Translations under genes and position numbers: made by a program
Origin: Bradyrhizobium niftali
Lineage (GTDB): Bacteria; Pseudomonadota; Alphaproteobacteria; Rhizobiales; Xanthobacteraceae
DNA length: 64,000 bases
Direction: 5' to 3'
NCBI RefSeq assembly: GCF_004571025.1
Contig: NZ_SPQT01000011.1
Span: 124,001-188,000, forward strand
The notes under the pieces: generated by a model
Databases searched by the model: none
Told to the model about the DNA's origin: nothing
The model's input: the letters and a program-made list of their open reading frames with translations, nothing else
In this document: positions 1-6,052 of the stretch, one piece after another
Numbering within the stretch: position 1 is the stretch's first letter
How the letters are laid out: the number at the start of each line of letters is the position of its first letter

Positions 1-882
1 CAGCACGCCCATCACGGCGAGGATCGCCCAGCCCTGGCGCTGGTTGCCGACCATGCGGCCGAACACGTTGGTGAGTGCGGCACCGAGCGCGAAGATCGAC
101 AGCATCTGCACGAAGTTCGACAGCGCGGTCGGGTTCTCGAAGGGATGCGCGGCGTTAGCGTTGAAGAAGCCGCCGCCATTGGTGCCGAGCATCTTGATCG
201 CAACCTGCGAGGCGACCGGGCCGACCGCGATGGTCTGCTTGGCGCCCTCGAGCGTGGTGGCCTCGACATAGTCGCCGAGCGTCTGCGGCATGCCCTGCGA
301 GATGAGGAACAGCGTGTAGACGACGCAGATCGGCAGCAGGACATAGAGCGTGCAGCGAGTGACATCGACCCAGAAATTGCCGATCGTGCGCACCGAGGCG
401 CGCGAGAAGCCGCGGATCAGCGCCACCGCGAGCGCGATACCGGTTGCCGCCGACAGGAAGTTCTGGTGCGTCAGGCCGAGCATCTGCACGAGGTAAGATA
501 TTGTGCTCTCGCCGCCGTAGTTCTGCCAGTTGGTGTTGGTGATGAAGGAGATCGCGGTGTTGAAGGAGAGGTCTTCGGCGACCGCGCCCTGGCCTGCCGG
601 ATTGAAGGGCAGGATCGCCTGCAATCGCATCACGCCGTAAATGATGAGGAAGCCGCCGACATGGAACAGCAGCATGGAGACCGTATAGGTCAGCCAATGC
701 TGCTCGCGCCTCTCGTCGACGCCGGAGAACCAGTAGATGCCGGCCTCGATCGGGCGCAGCACCGGCGACAGGAACGTTCGCTCCCCGTTGAACACGCGCG
801 TCATGTACCAGCCGAGCGGCTTGGTCAGCGCGACGATTATGACGCAGAAAAGAATGATCTGGAGCCAACCGATCACAGTCAT
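1..882 (-). CDS. kdpA: Potassium-transporting ATPase subunit KdpA, N-terminal part (cut by window edge)
   Basis: KdpA is the K+-binding, channel-like membrane subunit of the high-affinity KdpFABC P-type ATPase. The minus strand reads MTVIGWLQIILFCVI from the ATG at 882 and stays open to base 1, so about 294 residues of a protein usually near 560-570 are present. Recognisable pieces include the selectivity-filter-type segment with TNGGGFFNANAAHPFENP near the left edge and several long hydrophobic helices. It lies downstream of kdpF on the same strand, the normal kdpFABC order, so kdpB and kdpC should continue leftwards outside the window. No frame break is seen in the visible part. Confidence is high. 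Confidence 0.95.
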   Translation of the reverse strand, partial: MTVIGWLQIILFCVIIVALTKPLGWYMTRVFNGERTFLSPVLRPIEAGIYWFSGVDERREQHWLTYTVSMLLFHVGGFLIIYGVMRLQAILPFNPAGQGAVAEDLSFNTAISFITNTNWQNYGGESTISYLVQMLGLTHQNFLSAATGIALAVALIRGFSRASVRTIGNFWVDVTRCTLYVLLPICVVYTLFLISQGMPQTLGDYVEATTLEGAKQTIAVGPVASQVAIKMLGTNGGGFFNANAAHPFENPTALSNFVQMLSIFALGAALTNVFGRMVGNQRQGWAILAVMGVL

Positions 883-886
883 GGCA

Positions 887-991
887 TTAATCCTTCAGGC
901 ATTGTGTCCGGCGCAAGAGCGGCAGGAGCAGCGCAAGCAGGCCGGCGACGAGCACGGCGTCGGCCAGCAGCAATTCGACAAGCAGCAGCAC
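887..991 (-). CDS. Possible 34-residue hydrophobic peptide between kdpF and kdpA
   Basis: A GTG-started frame fills the whole gap between the kdpF stop and the kdpA start. It encodes a very leucine/valine-rich stretch (starts VLLLVELLLADAVLV, ends RRTQCLKD) that could be one membrane helix with a positively charged end. No convincing Shine-Dalgarno precedes the GTG, so translation would depend on coupling to kdpF, whose stop codon lies 3 bases upstream. Hydrophobicity in this frame may be chance, because the complementary codons of this G+C-rich DNA favour Leu/Val. I do not recognise it. Confidence 0.25.
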   Translation of the reverse strand: MLLLVELLLADAVLVAGLLALLLPLLRRTQCLKD

Positions 992-994
992 GGG

Positions 995-1084
995 TCAGAA
1001 CCGCTCGGGCCGCAGCAGCGCGTAGGTGAGATACATCAGCAGGCCGAACGAAACGGCACCGGCGAGCGTATAATCGAAGATCAT
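995..1084 (-). CDS. kdpF: KdpF, 29-residue K+-ATPase accessory peptide
   Basis: KdpF is a single-helix peptide that stabilises the KdpABC complex in the inner membrane. The 29-residue product begins MIFDYTLAGAVSFGLL and ends LLRPERF. The C-terminal Leu-x-[RK]-PE-[RK]-F pattern and the length of about 29 are typical of KdpF. It sits directly upstream of kdpA in the same orientation and downstream of another tiny hydrophobic ORF. The ATG at 1084 is the only sensible start. Confidence 0.9.
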   Translation of the reverse strand: MIFDYTLAGAVSFGLLMYLTYALLRPERF

Positions 1085-1095
1085 GGTCCGCTCCA

Positions 1096-1179
1096 TCAAA
1101 GCCGTTCGCAGGCGTAGGTGTAGCCGATCGCAAGCGCGAAGAAGCCGAAGCCCAGCGCCAGCATCAGAATGTCCATCAT
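1096..1179 (-). CDS. 27-residue hydrophobic peptide at the head of the kdp operon
   Basis: The product begins MMDILMLALGFGFFALAIGY and ends TYACERL: one hydrophobic helix with a short polar tail. A GAGGAG Shine-Dalgarno lies 7-8 bases upstream of the tandem ATG codons, so translation is likely. It is separated from kdpF by only 11 bases and would be the first gene of the kdp transcript. Short peptides of this type precede kdpF in other rhizobial kdp operons as I remember them, but no function is assigned. It could be an additional KdpF-like stabiliser or a leader peptide. Confidence 0.65.
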   Translation of the reverse strand: MMDILMLALGFGFFALAIGYTYACERL

Positions 1180-1317
1180 GGGAATTCTCCTCGTTGCGCT
1201 CTGTCTCTGAGGCAACCATGTCTCTGTTTCCGGCAGGCAGCTGCGATGGATCAAGCACAACGCATGTCCCGCAGCGCCCGGCCGGAACTTTCACCGCGCT
1301 GAAGTGCCACTCGGGAC

Positions 1318-1367
1318 ATAGGTTTTCGAGATGAGGGCTATGGCAAAGTTATAGGAATCTCATAAAG
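1318..1367 (-). promoter_or_regulatory. Shared upstream element, copy 1 (facing kdp)
   Basis: On the minus strand: CTTTATGAGATTCCTAT (1367-1351), then 15 bases, CTCATCTCG (1335-1327), then CCTAT at 1322-1318. The same three blocks with identical spacing occur upstream of three plus-strand units. It lies about 140 bases before the 27-residue kdp leader ORF. It is probably a transcription-factor site plus promoter. The TTTAT and CCTAT halves are 11 bases apart, as in sites bound by OmpR-family regulators, so KdpE is a candidate (inference). Confidence 0.6.
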
Positions 1368-1400
1368 AGGCGGCGGCGTACGGCGCGGCCCAGCATCAGC

Positions 1401-1562
1401 CGTCGTCCCGGCCAAGCGCTGCGCTCGGCAGCGCGTAGCGCTGTCCCGAAGCAAAGCGCAGATCCGGGACCCATAGCCACAAGGAGTGGTTTGGCGATGA
1501 CTCGTGGTTACTGGCTTGGCGCCACAACTTCTTCCTTGGGGTATGGGTTCGCCGGGACGACG
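1401..1562. repeat. Dispersed palindromic repeat with CGTCGTCCCGGC ends
   Basis: The two ends are perfect inverted copies, CGTCGTCCCGGC at 1401-1412 and GCCGGGACGACG at 1551-1562. Inside lie G+C-rich stems and the phrase CCGGGACCCATAGCCAC. This resembles the non-coding repeat found many times between genes in Bradyrhizobium and relatives. It separates the two divergent promoter elements. Confidence 0.65.
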
Positions 1563-1605
1563 AGTCGAGAAATTGGCGCGGCCCGTGCACCTCATTGATC
1601 GCGGC

Positions 1606-1655
1606 ACTTATGAAATCCCTATATCTCCTGCCCCCTCCTCATCTCGTTTTCAAAT
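1606..1655 (+). promoter_or_regulatory. Shared upstream element, copy 2 (before the 1718 gene)
   Basis: ACTTATGAAATCCCTAT at 1606-1622, exactly 15 bases, CTCATCTCG at 1638-1646, then CAAAT at 1651-1655. Thirteen of the first 17 positions match copy 1. It ends about 62 bases before the ATG of the 1718 gene. Confidence 0.55.
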
Positions 1656-1717
1656 GCCGCTTTGGCCATCTTGGAGACGCCGGCCGACTGACCGACGCCA
1701 ACTCCGGGAGGCCTGAC

Positions 1718-2185
1718 ATGACCGCTGCTCTTCGATGCTATGACCCGCCCTCGCTCTGCGAGCGCTTGCGCAATGCGCATGCGATGACACGCCCGGTGAT
1801 GCTCGATATCATCGACAAGGCCTGCCGGCGCTTCCCCTCCCTCGGACAGAGCGAGCGTAGCGCACGCGTCATGCGCCTCGTCGATGCCGAAGCCTGGGCC
1901 GATGCCGCGCTGGCGTTGATGGAGCTCGAGCTGCCGCTGTGGCAGGTCCGCCGCATAGCCTATGACGAAGGCGAATGGTACTGCGCCCTCTCGCGCGAAC
2001 GGGAATTGCCGGACTGGCTCGACGCCGCTGTCGAAGCCCGCCACGCCGACCTTGCGCTCGCCCTGCTGTCGGCCTTCGTCGAGGTGCAGGCATTGGCCGC
2101 GGATAAGTCGCGGCCCAGCGTTCCCTCGGTTCGCCCGGCCCCGGACCCGCTCTACGAACCGGTCGGCTGCGATAATTTCGGCTAG
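1718..2185 (+). CDS. Hypothetical protein, 155 residues
   Basis: The frame begins MTAALRCYDPPSLCERL. The ATG at 1718 was chosen because GGGAGG lies 7 bases upstream; an earlier in-frame ATG at 1595 has no such site and would run through the shared promoter element. The protein is soluble-looking, mixed helical and rich in Ala, Leu, Arg, Glu and Trp, with no signal peptide or membrane segment. The C-terminal 30 residues are Pro-rich and probably disordered. It is the first gene of the plus-strand island driven by element copy 2 and is followed 21 bases later by a small membrane protein. I do not recognise the family. Confidence 0.75.
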   Translation: MTAALRCYDPPSLCERLRNAHAMTRPVMLDIIDKACRRFPSLGQSERSARVMRLVDAEAWADAALALMELELPLWQVRRIAYDEGEWYCALSRERELPDWLDAAVEARHADLALALLSAFVEVQALAADKSRPSVPSVRPAPDPLYEPVGCDNFG

Positions 2186-2206
2186 GATGCCAAACGAGGT
2201 TTGGCC

Positions 2207-2485
2207 TTGTCGCAATCTCCGGACGTACCGCGCTCGCTGAGCCCGACACGGGTGATGGCTCGATTTGCCGTCCGCGTCGCGCTGCTCGCCACCTTTGCCG
2301 CATTCGGCAGCGTCGGTTTTGGCCGCAGCCTCGCCGCCCTGCTCTGGATGTCCATTGTCTTGTGCGCGCTCGCCGGCCTCGTCAGGCGCGAACCGCTGTT
2401 CGGCACTGTCCTCAATCATTGGGACGAAGCTGTCGCCTTCGGCGCGCTGTTCGCGCTGGTCCACATTGCCAACGATGTGACCTGA
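2207..2485 (+). CDS. Small hypothetical membrane protein, about 92 residues
   Basis: After a polar N-terminus the product has two or three hydrophobic segments (around FAVRVALLATFAAFGSVGF, then LAALLWMSIVLCALAGLV, then AVAFGALFALVHIAN), so it is probably an inner-membrane protein. There is no ATG near the beginning. TTG at 2207 has GAGG 7 bases upstream and fits better than TTG at 2201, which has only a 1-base spacing. It follows the 1718 gene by 21 bases and is probably co-transcribed with it. The family is not recognised. Confidence 0.6.
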   Translation: MSQSPDVPRSLSPTRVMARFAVRVALLATFAAFGSVGFGRSLAALLWMSIVLCALAGLVRREPLFGTVLNHWDEAVAFGALFALVHIANDVT

Positions 2486-2493
2486 GCGGTCGG

Positions 2494-2543
2494 CTTTATG
2501 ACCTTCCTATGAGATCGCCGCGCACCCGCCCTCGAAATCATAT
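2494..2543 (+). promoter_or_regulatory. Shared upstream element, copy 3 (before the 2618 gene)
   Basis: CTTTATGACCTTCCTAT at 2494-2510, 15 bases, then a weaker middle block that keeps CTCG at 2531-2534, and CATAT at 2539-2543. It begins 9 bases after the preceding stop codon and ends 74 bases before the 2618 GTG, matching the geometry of copies 2 and 4. It would drive the 2618-2897-3842 unit. Confidence 0.6.
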
Positions 2544-2617
2544 TCGCGAGACAGGATATTGAGCGCGCAGGCAGGGACAAACATCCCGCGCCGGCGTCGT
2601 TCAGAAGGAATACATCC

Positions 2618-2872
2618 GTGAAATTCGTCGAACCTCCCTCGTGCAGCTCGCCCTCCACCATCGTCTTCATCGGCAGGAACAGTCGCGGCCAGTGGATCGC
2701 GCAGGAGCAGAACGGCCTCTATGGCGGCCTGTTCGTCAGCCGCGCCCAGGCCATCAAATATGCGCTGTTCGAAAACGGACAGCATCCCGAGACCATCGTC
2801 GAATTGCCGCGCGAGATCGAGCTCGACATGGGCCAGAGCCCCAGCCGCAATAACGCACGCCGCGCCGCCTGA
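2618..2872 (+). CDS. Hypothetical 84-residue protein with an IGRN/GLW/GGLF domain
   Basis: The GTG at 2618 follows AGAAGGAA. The product contains IVFIGRNSRGQWIAQEQNG, YGGLFVSRAQAIKYALFENG and PREIELDM. The same string of motifs, in the same order and spacing, occurs in the protein at 4583-4951, so the two are paralogues of a small domain of about 60 residues, probably an alpha/beta fold. No signal peptide or membrane segment is seen. It is the first gene of the unit that continues with the DapA-like gene 24 bases downstream. Its function is unknown; I recall similar small proteins in bradyrhizobia but no assigned role. Confidence 0.7.
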   Translation: MKFVEPPSCSSPSTIVFIGRNSRGQWIAQEQNGLYGGLFVSRAQAIKYALFENGQHPETIVELPREIELDMGQSPSRNNARRAA

Positions 2873-2896
2873 GCTGGCGCATGCAGGCGAAAAGCC

Positions 2897-3814
2897 ATGT
2901 TCACTCCCCCCTCAGCCTGGTTCACCGGCTTCATCCCGGACATGCCGACCCCGTTCGATGCCGCTGATTCGATCGACCTCAAGGCGTTCGCCGCACTCTG
3001 CGAGAGGCAGGTCGCGGCCGGCGTTCCCGCGCTCGTGGTCTGCGAGACGGCCGGCGAGGCGCCAACGCTCTCGCCGGCCGAGCAGGAGCTCGTCATTCGC
3101 ACCGCCGTCGACGTTGTCCGCGGTCGCGTGCGGGTCATCGCAGGCGCGATGTCGAATGCGACCGGCCAGGCCATCGAGCTTGCGCGACGCGCGGAGGCAG
3201 CCGGCGCCGATGCCGTGATGGCGGTGGTGCCGGCCTACAACAAGCCAATGCAGGAGGGGATGCTCGCGCATTTCCGGGCCATCGCCGGTGCGACCGGCTT
3301 GCCCGTGATCCTGCACGATATTCCCTCCCGCACGCTGCGCCCGCTCGCCGACGAGACGCTGGTGCGTCTCGTCGAATCCCGACAATTCGTGGGCCTGCGC
3401 GATGCCAGCTGCGACATCACCCGTCCGATGCGCCTCGCCCGGCTGCTCCCGGCTGGCTTTCGCCTGCTCTCCGGCGACGACGTCACCGCCTTCGGCTACA
3501 TCGCGAGCGGCGGCGACGGCGCGATCTCCGAGGTCGCCAACATCGCGCCGGATCTCTGCCGCACGATCTTTTCGCAGGTCAGGCAGGGCCGCCTGCAATC
3601 GGCGCGCTACCTGCACAAGCGCCTCATTCCGCTCATCGCCTGCCTCTCCAAGGACAGCCCGGCAGCGCTCAAGAACGGCTTGGGCGTGCTGGGCCTGATG
3701 TCGCCGGCCACAAGATTGCCGATCGTGCCGCTGGACGCCGCGGCGCAGCGGGAGATGGTGCGAGCCTTCGCGGCGATCGCCGACGAGGAACTGATCGACG
3801 GCGTCGGCGCCTGA
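2897..3814 (+). CDS. DapA-family protein lacking the Schiff-base lysine
   Basis: This 305-residue protein has the whole dihydrodipicolinate synthase/N-acetylneuraminate lyase barrel: GEAPTLS near residue 53, VVPAYNKPMQEGM near 111, VILHDIPSRT near 137, FVGLRDASCD near 164 and LLSGDD near 190. In this family the pyruvate-binding lysine sits in the G-[LIV]-K-[DE]-[AS] motif (E. coli K161); here it is Arg168. The proton-relay tyrosine (E. coli Y133) is His140, the first residue of the Thr pair is kept (Thr51) but the second is Ala52, and the first Tyr of the YYN motif is Ala113. Arg145 of PSRT is kept. It is therefore unlikely to form the usual Schiff base and should not be called dapA on sequence alone. 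It lies between small unknown genes in one unit. Confidence 0.85.
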   Translation: MFTPPSAWFTGFIPDMPTPFDAADSIDLKAFAALCERQVAAGVPALVVCETAGEAPTLSPAEQELVIRTAVDVVRGRVRVIAGAMSNATGQAIELARRAEAAGADAVMAVVPAYNKPMQEGMLAHFRAIAGATGLPVILHDIPSRTLRPLADETLVRLVESRQFVGLRDASCDITRPMRLARLLPAGFRLLSGDDVTAFGYIASGGDGAISEVANIAPDLCRTIFSQVRQGRLQSARYLHKRLIPLIACLSKDSPAALKNGLGVLGLMSPATRLPIVPLDAAAQREMVRAFAAIADEELIDGVGA

Positions 3815-3841
3815 CGCGTCGCGAAGCCGTCCAGAAATCGC

Positions 3842-4234
3842 ATGCTGCAATCAGTCGAAGACCATCACAGGCTGCTCTGCGCCTGGCAGCTGGCAGTGCT
3901 GCGCTTTGCGGTGACGCTGAGTGATTCCGACAGGCTCAATGTCGCGGCTCTCGCAACCGAACTTGATCGTCTCGGCGGCCGGCGCAGCGGCGAGGACCCC
4001 CTGCACTTCTTCCGGCGAACCAGCTCGCGGCTCTGCGCGGCCATCGGCGGCCAGCAACAAGATGCGGAGGCGATCTTAGACTGCTTCTGCAAGCAGATCG
4101 ACCAACCGCGGCTGCGGCTCGCCTTCGCCGCCGCGGTCGGGCTTGCGCGGCCAAAGCCTGCCCGGTCCAAACCTCGACCGAAACGCAGCCCTGATCTCTT
4201 CAGAGGATTGCCGGTACGACCGGCGTCTTTATGA
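3842..4234 (+). CDS. Hypothetical protein, 130 residues
   Basis: The product begins MLQSVEDHHRLLCAWQLAVL. The first 110 residues look helical and soluble, with three cysteines and an RRSGEDPLHFFRRTSSRL segment. The last 25 are basic and Pro-rich (ARPKPARSKPRPKRSPD), probably disordered and able to contact nucleic acid or acidic partners. It starts 28 bases after the DapA-like gene and ends just after the beginning of element copy 4, so it closes the 2618 unit. It is not recognised. Confidence 0.65.
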   Translation: MLQSVEDHHRLLCAWQLAVLRFAVTLSDSDRLNVAALATELDRLGGRRSGEDPLHFFRRTSSRLCAAIGGQQQDAEAILDCFCKQIDQPRLRLAFAAAVGLARPKPARSKPRPKRSPDLFRGLPVRPASL

Positions 4235-4276
4235 CATTCCTATGCGACGGCCTCGGCGCTCATCTCGCAATCCTAC
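4227..4276 (+). promoter_or_regulatory. Shared upstream element, copy 4 (before the 4347 gene)
   Basis: CTTTATGACATTCCTAT at 4227-4243, 15 bases, CTCATCTCG at 4259-4267, then CCTAC at 4272-4276. This copy matches copy 1 most closely. It overlaps the last codons of the 3842 gene and ends 71 bases before the next ATG. Confidence 0.6.
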
Positions 4277-4346
4277 GGAGCGATGACCATCATGGGAGGT
4301 AGATTGGAGCGGCCCCAGCACCGCACCACAGACAAGGACTTCCAAG

Positions 4347-4535
4347 ATGTCGATGCTGACACATAGCTTTGACCGGCCCTTTGATGGAACCGAACGGCTG
4401 CGGATCTCGAAGGAGCGCAAGGCCCAGCTCAAGCGCGTCGCCCTTGGCGCGCTGACTCTGCTTTCGATGGGCAGCGCGCTCACCGGCCTCATCGCGCTGA
4501 AGACCGCGATCTATGTCTGGCACCTCCACGCCTGA
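4347..4535 (+). CDS. Small single-span membrane protein, 62 residues
   Basis: The product begins MSMLTHSFDRPFDGTERLRI, continues with a basic linker (SKERKAQLKR) and ends with one hydrophobic helix (VALGALTLLSMGSALTGLIALK) plus a short aromatic tail. It probably sits in the inner membrane with a cytoplasmic N-terminus, given the positive charges before the helix. It is first in the unit behind element copy 4 and is followed by the IGRN-domain paralogue. The family is not known to me. Confidence 0.65.
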   Translation: MSMLTHSFDRPFDGTERLRISKERKAQLKRVALGALTLLSMGSALTGLIALKTAIYVWHLHA

Positions 4536-4582
4536 CCGGCGGGGCGGACATCATGACCCTGCAGATGTGTGAGGAGGCCGCC

Positions 4583-4951
4583 ATGGCCGCAATCGCCCTT
4601 CAAGCCGTCCATCGCCGGCCGACATCGGCGTCCGGAAGCGTTCCTGCCACGGCACTCAGGCCGCTCGATCCGGACGTCCTCAGCGCCTCGATTCCGGCTT
4701 TCTTCATCGGTCGGAACAAGGCCGGGCTCTGGGTCGCGCGCGAGGCACGCGGACGCGTCGGCGGCCTGTTCCTGTTCAAGAGTTCGGCGGTGGATTTCGC
4801 CAACCGTGAGAGCGCGCCGACGCGGTGCGCGCTGGTGTTTCCTGCCGAGACCTTCGAGCTCGACATCGAGAACCGCGGCAATCCCCTGATCGTGCTGGTG
4901 GAAGGAGCCAAGCGGCTTCTTTCGCGCGTCGTAGCGAGGCGGCGGACATGA
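4583..4951 (+). CDS. Hypothetical 122-residue IGRN-domain protein, paralogue of the 2618 gene
   Basis: The ATG at 4583 was chosen because GAGGAGG lies 6 bases upstream; an in-frame ATG at 4553 is possible but has a weaker site. Residues about 45-105 contain FFIGRNKAGLWVAREARG, VGGLFLFKSSAVDFANRES and PAETFELDIENRG, which align with the motifs of the 84-residue protein at 2618. The N-terminal 35 residues are Ala/Ser/Pro-rich and variable, and the C-terminus is basic. It overlaps the next tiny ORF by ATGA, indicating translational coupling. No catalytic motif is visible. Confidence 0.7.
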   Translation: MAAIALQAVHRRPTSASGSVPATALRPLDPDVLSASIPAFFIGRNKAGLWVAREARGRVGGLFLFKSSAVDFANRESAPTRCALVFPAETFELDIENRGNPLIVLVEGAKRLLSRVVARRRT

Positions 4952-5040
4952 TCGAGTTCAAGATCGCGATCCTGGTTGCGTTGATGAGTGCATTGCTGCT
5001 CGGCATGCGCATCGGCGCTGCGCCCGCCCCGGACAAATAG
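4948..5040 (+). CDS. 30-residue single-helix peptide
   Basis: The start overlaps the stop of the preceding gene (ATGA). The product begins MIEFKIAILVALMSALLLGM and ends AAPAPDK: one membrane helix and a short polar tail. Size and layout resemble KdpF-like and other small membrane-regulatory peptides, but the sequence is not KdpF. The coupled start and consistent hydrophobic pattern support expression. Confidence 0.5.
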   Translation: MIEFKIAILVALMSALLLGMRIGAAPAPDK

Positions 5041-5041
5041 C

Positions 5042-5170
5042 GTGCAGCTCCTCAAGGGAAATCTCGAGCACGCGGTCACCACGACGATCCTGACCATGAC
5101 GCTGAGCCTGGTCTGGGGCGCGATCCTGACGATCGTGATCACGCTCGTCGCGCGGGGGCTCGGCGTCTAG
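5042..5170 (+). CDS. 42-residue membrane peptide
   Basis: The frame starts with GTG one base after the previous stop and encodes a polar first half followed by a hydrophobic helix (LSLVWGAILTIVITLVARGLGV). A shorter version from the ATG at 5096 would keep only the helix. Position directly after two coupled genes suggests it is the last member of the unit behind element copy 4. The start is uncertain and the function unknown. Confidence 0.45.
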   Translation: MQLLKGNLEHAVTTTILTMTLSLVWGAILTIVITLVARGLGV

Positions 5171-5383
5171 CCCTCACCTCTCCGCTTCCGCCTCGATCAG
5201 GCGCGCCAGTTCCGCCGCGGTGACCTCGATCGGCCGGCCGCTGAGCGTGAATTGACCATGGCTGCCTGCGAGGCAAGCAGCCGTGCCCGCAAGGAGGTCG
5301 CGATGCCGGCTTGAGGCCAGGTATCCCGCGGAAAATACCCGGCCGATCTGGCGCAATTTCACGGAACCGTGTAGATCGGTTTC

Positions 5384-6019
5384 ATGAGCACAAGCAGCGT
5401 CAATGTCGTCGCCCACCCTCTGGTCCAGCACAAGCTCTCCCTGATGCGGGAGAAGGACCGCTCGACCAAGAGCTTTCGCGAGATTCTGAACGAGATCGGG
5501 ATGCTGCTCGGCTACGAGGTAACGCGCGACCTGCCGCTGGAGCTGGTCGAGATCGAGACGCCGATCGCATCGATGCAGGCGCCGAAGATCGCCGGCAAAA
5601 AGCTCACGCTGGCGCCGATCCTGCGCGCCGGCGTCGGCTTCCTCGACGGCATGCTGGCGCTGATGCCGTCGGCGCGCATCGCCCATATCGGGCTCTACCG
5701 CGACCCCGAAACATTGCAGGCCGTGGAATATTACTTCAAGGCACCGCAGGACCTGTCCGACCGCACCGTGATCCTGATGGACCCGATGCTGGCGACCGGC
5801 AACTCGGCCTGCGCCGGCGCGTCCCTGCTCAAGAACCGCGGCGCCCGCGACATCCGTTTCGTCTGCCTCCTGGCCGCGCCCGAGGGCATCGCGCAGTTCC
5901 AGAGCGAACATCCCGACGTGCCGATCTGGACCGCTGCGATCGACGAGCGGCTCAACGATCACGGCTATATCGTGCCGGGCCTGGGCGATGCTGGCGACCG
6001 GATGTTCGGCACCAAGTAG
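5384..6019 (+). CDS. upp: Uracil phosphoribosyltransferase
   Basis: Upp converts uracil and PRPP to UMP in the pyrimidine salvage pathway of the cytosol. The 211-residue protein has the usual family length of about 209. It shows the N-terminal HPLVQHKLSLMREKDRSTKSFREI segment in full, LAPILRAGVGFLDGM, the PRPP-binding loop MDPMLATGNSA near residue 128, and the uracil-binding region TAAIDERLNDHGYIVPGLGDAGDR at the C-terminus. No permease such as uraA is adjacent; the downstream acyl-CoA synthetase seems unrelated. Confidence is high. Confidence 0.97.
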   Translation: MSTSSVNVVAHPLVQHKLSLMREKDRSTKSFREILNEIGMLLGYEVTRDLPLELVEIETPIASMQAPKIAGKKLTLAPILRAGVGFLDGMLALMPSARIAHIGLYRDPETLQAVEYYFKAPQDLSDRTVILMDPMLATGNSACAGASLLKNRGARDIRFVCLLAAPEGIAQFQSEHPDVPIWTAAIDERLNDHGYIVPGLGDAGDRMFGTK

Positions 6020-6052
6020 ACAGTTTTGCGCGATCGGGTTACTCCGGGGCGC

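Larger units (their letters stand above)
1180..1717. other. Intergenic region between divergent kdp and the 1718 gene
   Basis: This 538-base stretch separates divergent genes. It holds a minus-strand copy and a plus-strand copy of the shared promoter-like element (annotated separately at 1318-1367 and 1606-1655) and, between them, a dispersed repeat (1401-1562). The short reading frames across it have no Shine-Dalgarno, no recognisable product and codon use unlike the neighbours, so no gene is called. Confidence 0.7.

Noticed and set aside
1338..1607. Short open frames in the kdp upstream region
   Set aside because: They run through a dispersed palindromic repeat and the shared promoter elements, with no ribosome site.
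2897..3814. Annotation as 4-hydroxy-tetrahydrodipicolinate synthase (dapA)
   Set aside because: The essential lysine and tyrosine are replaced by Arg168 and His140, and no lysine-biosynthesis gene is nearby.
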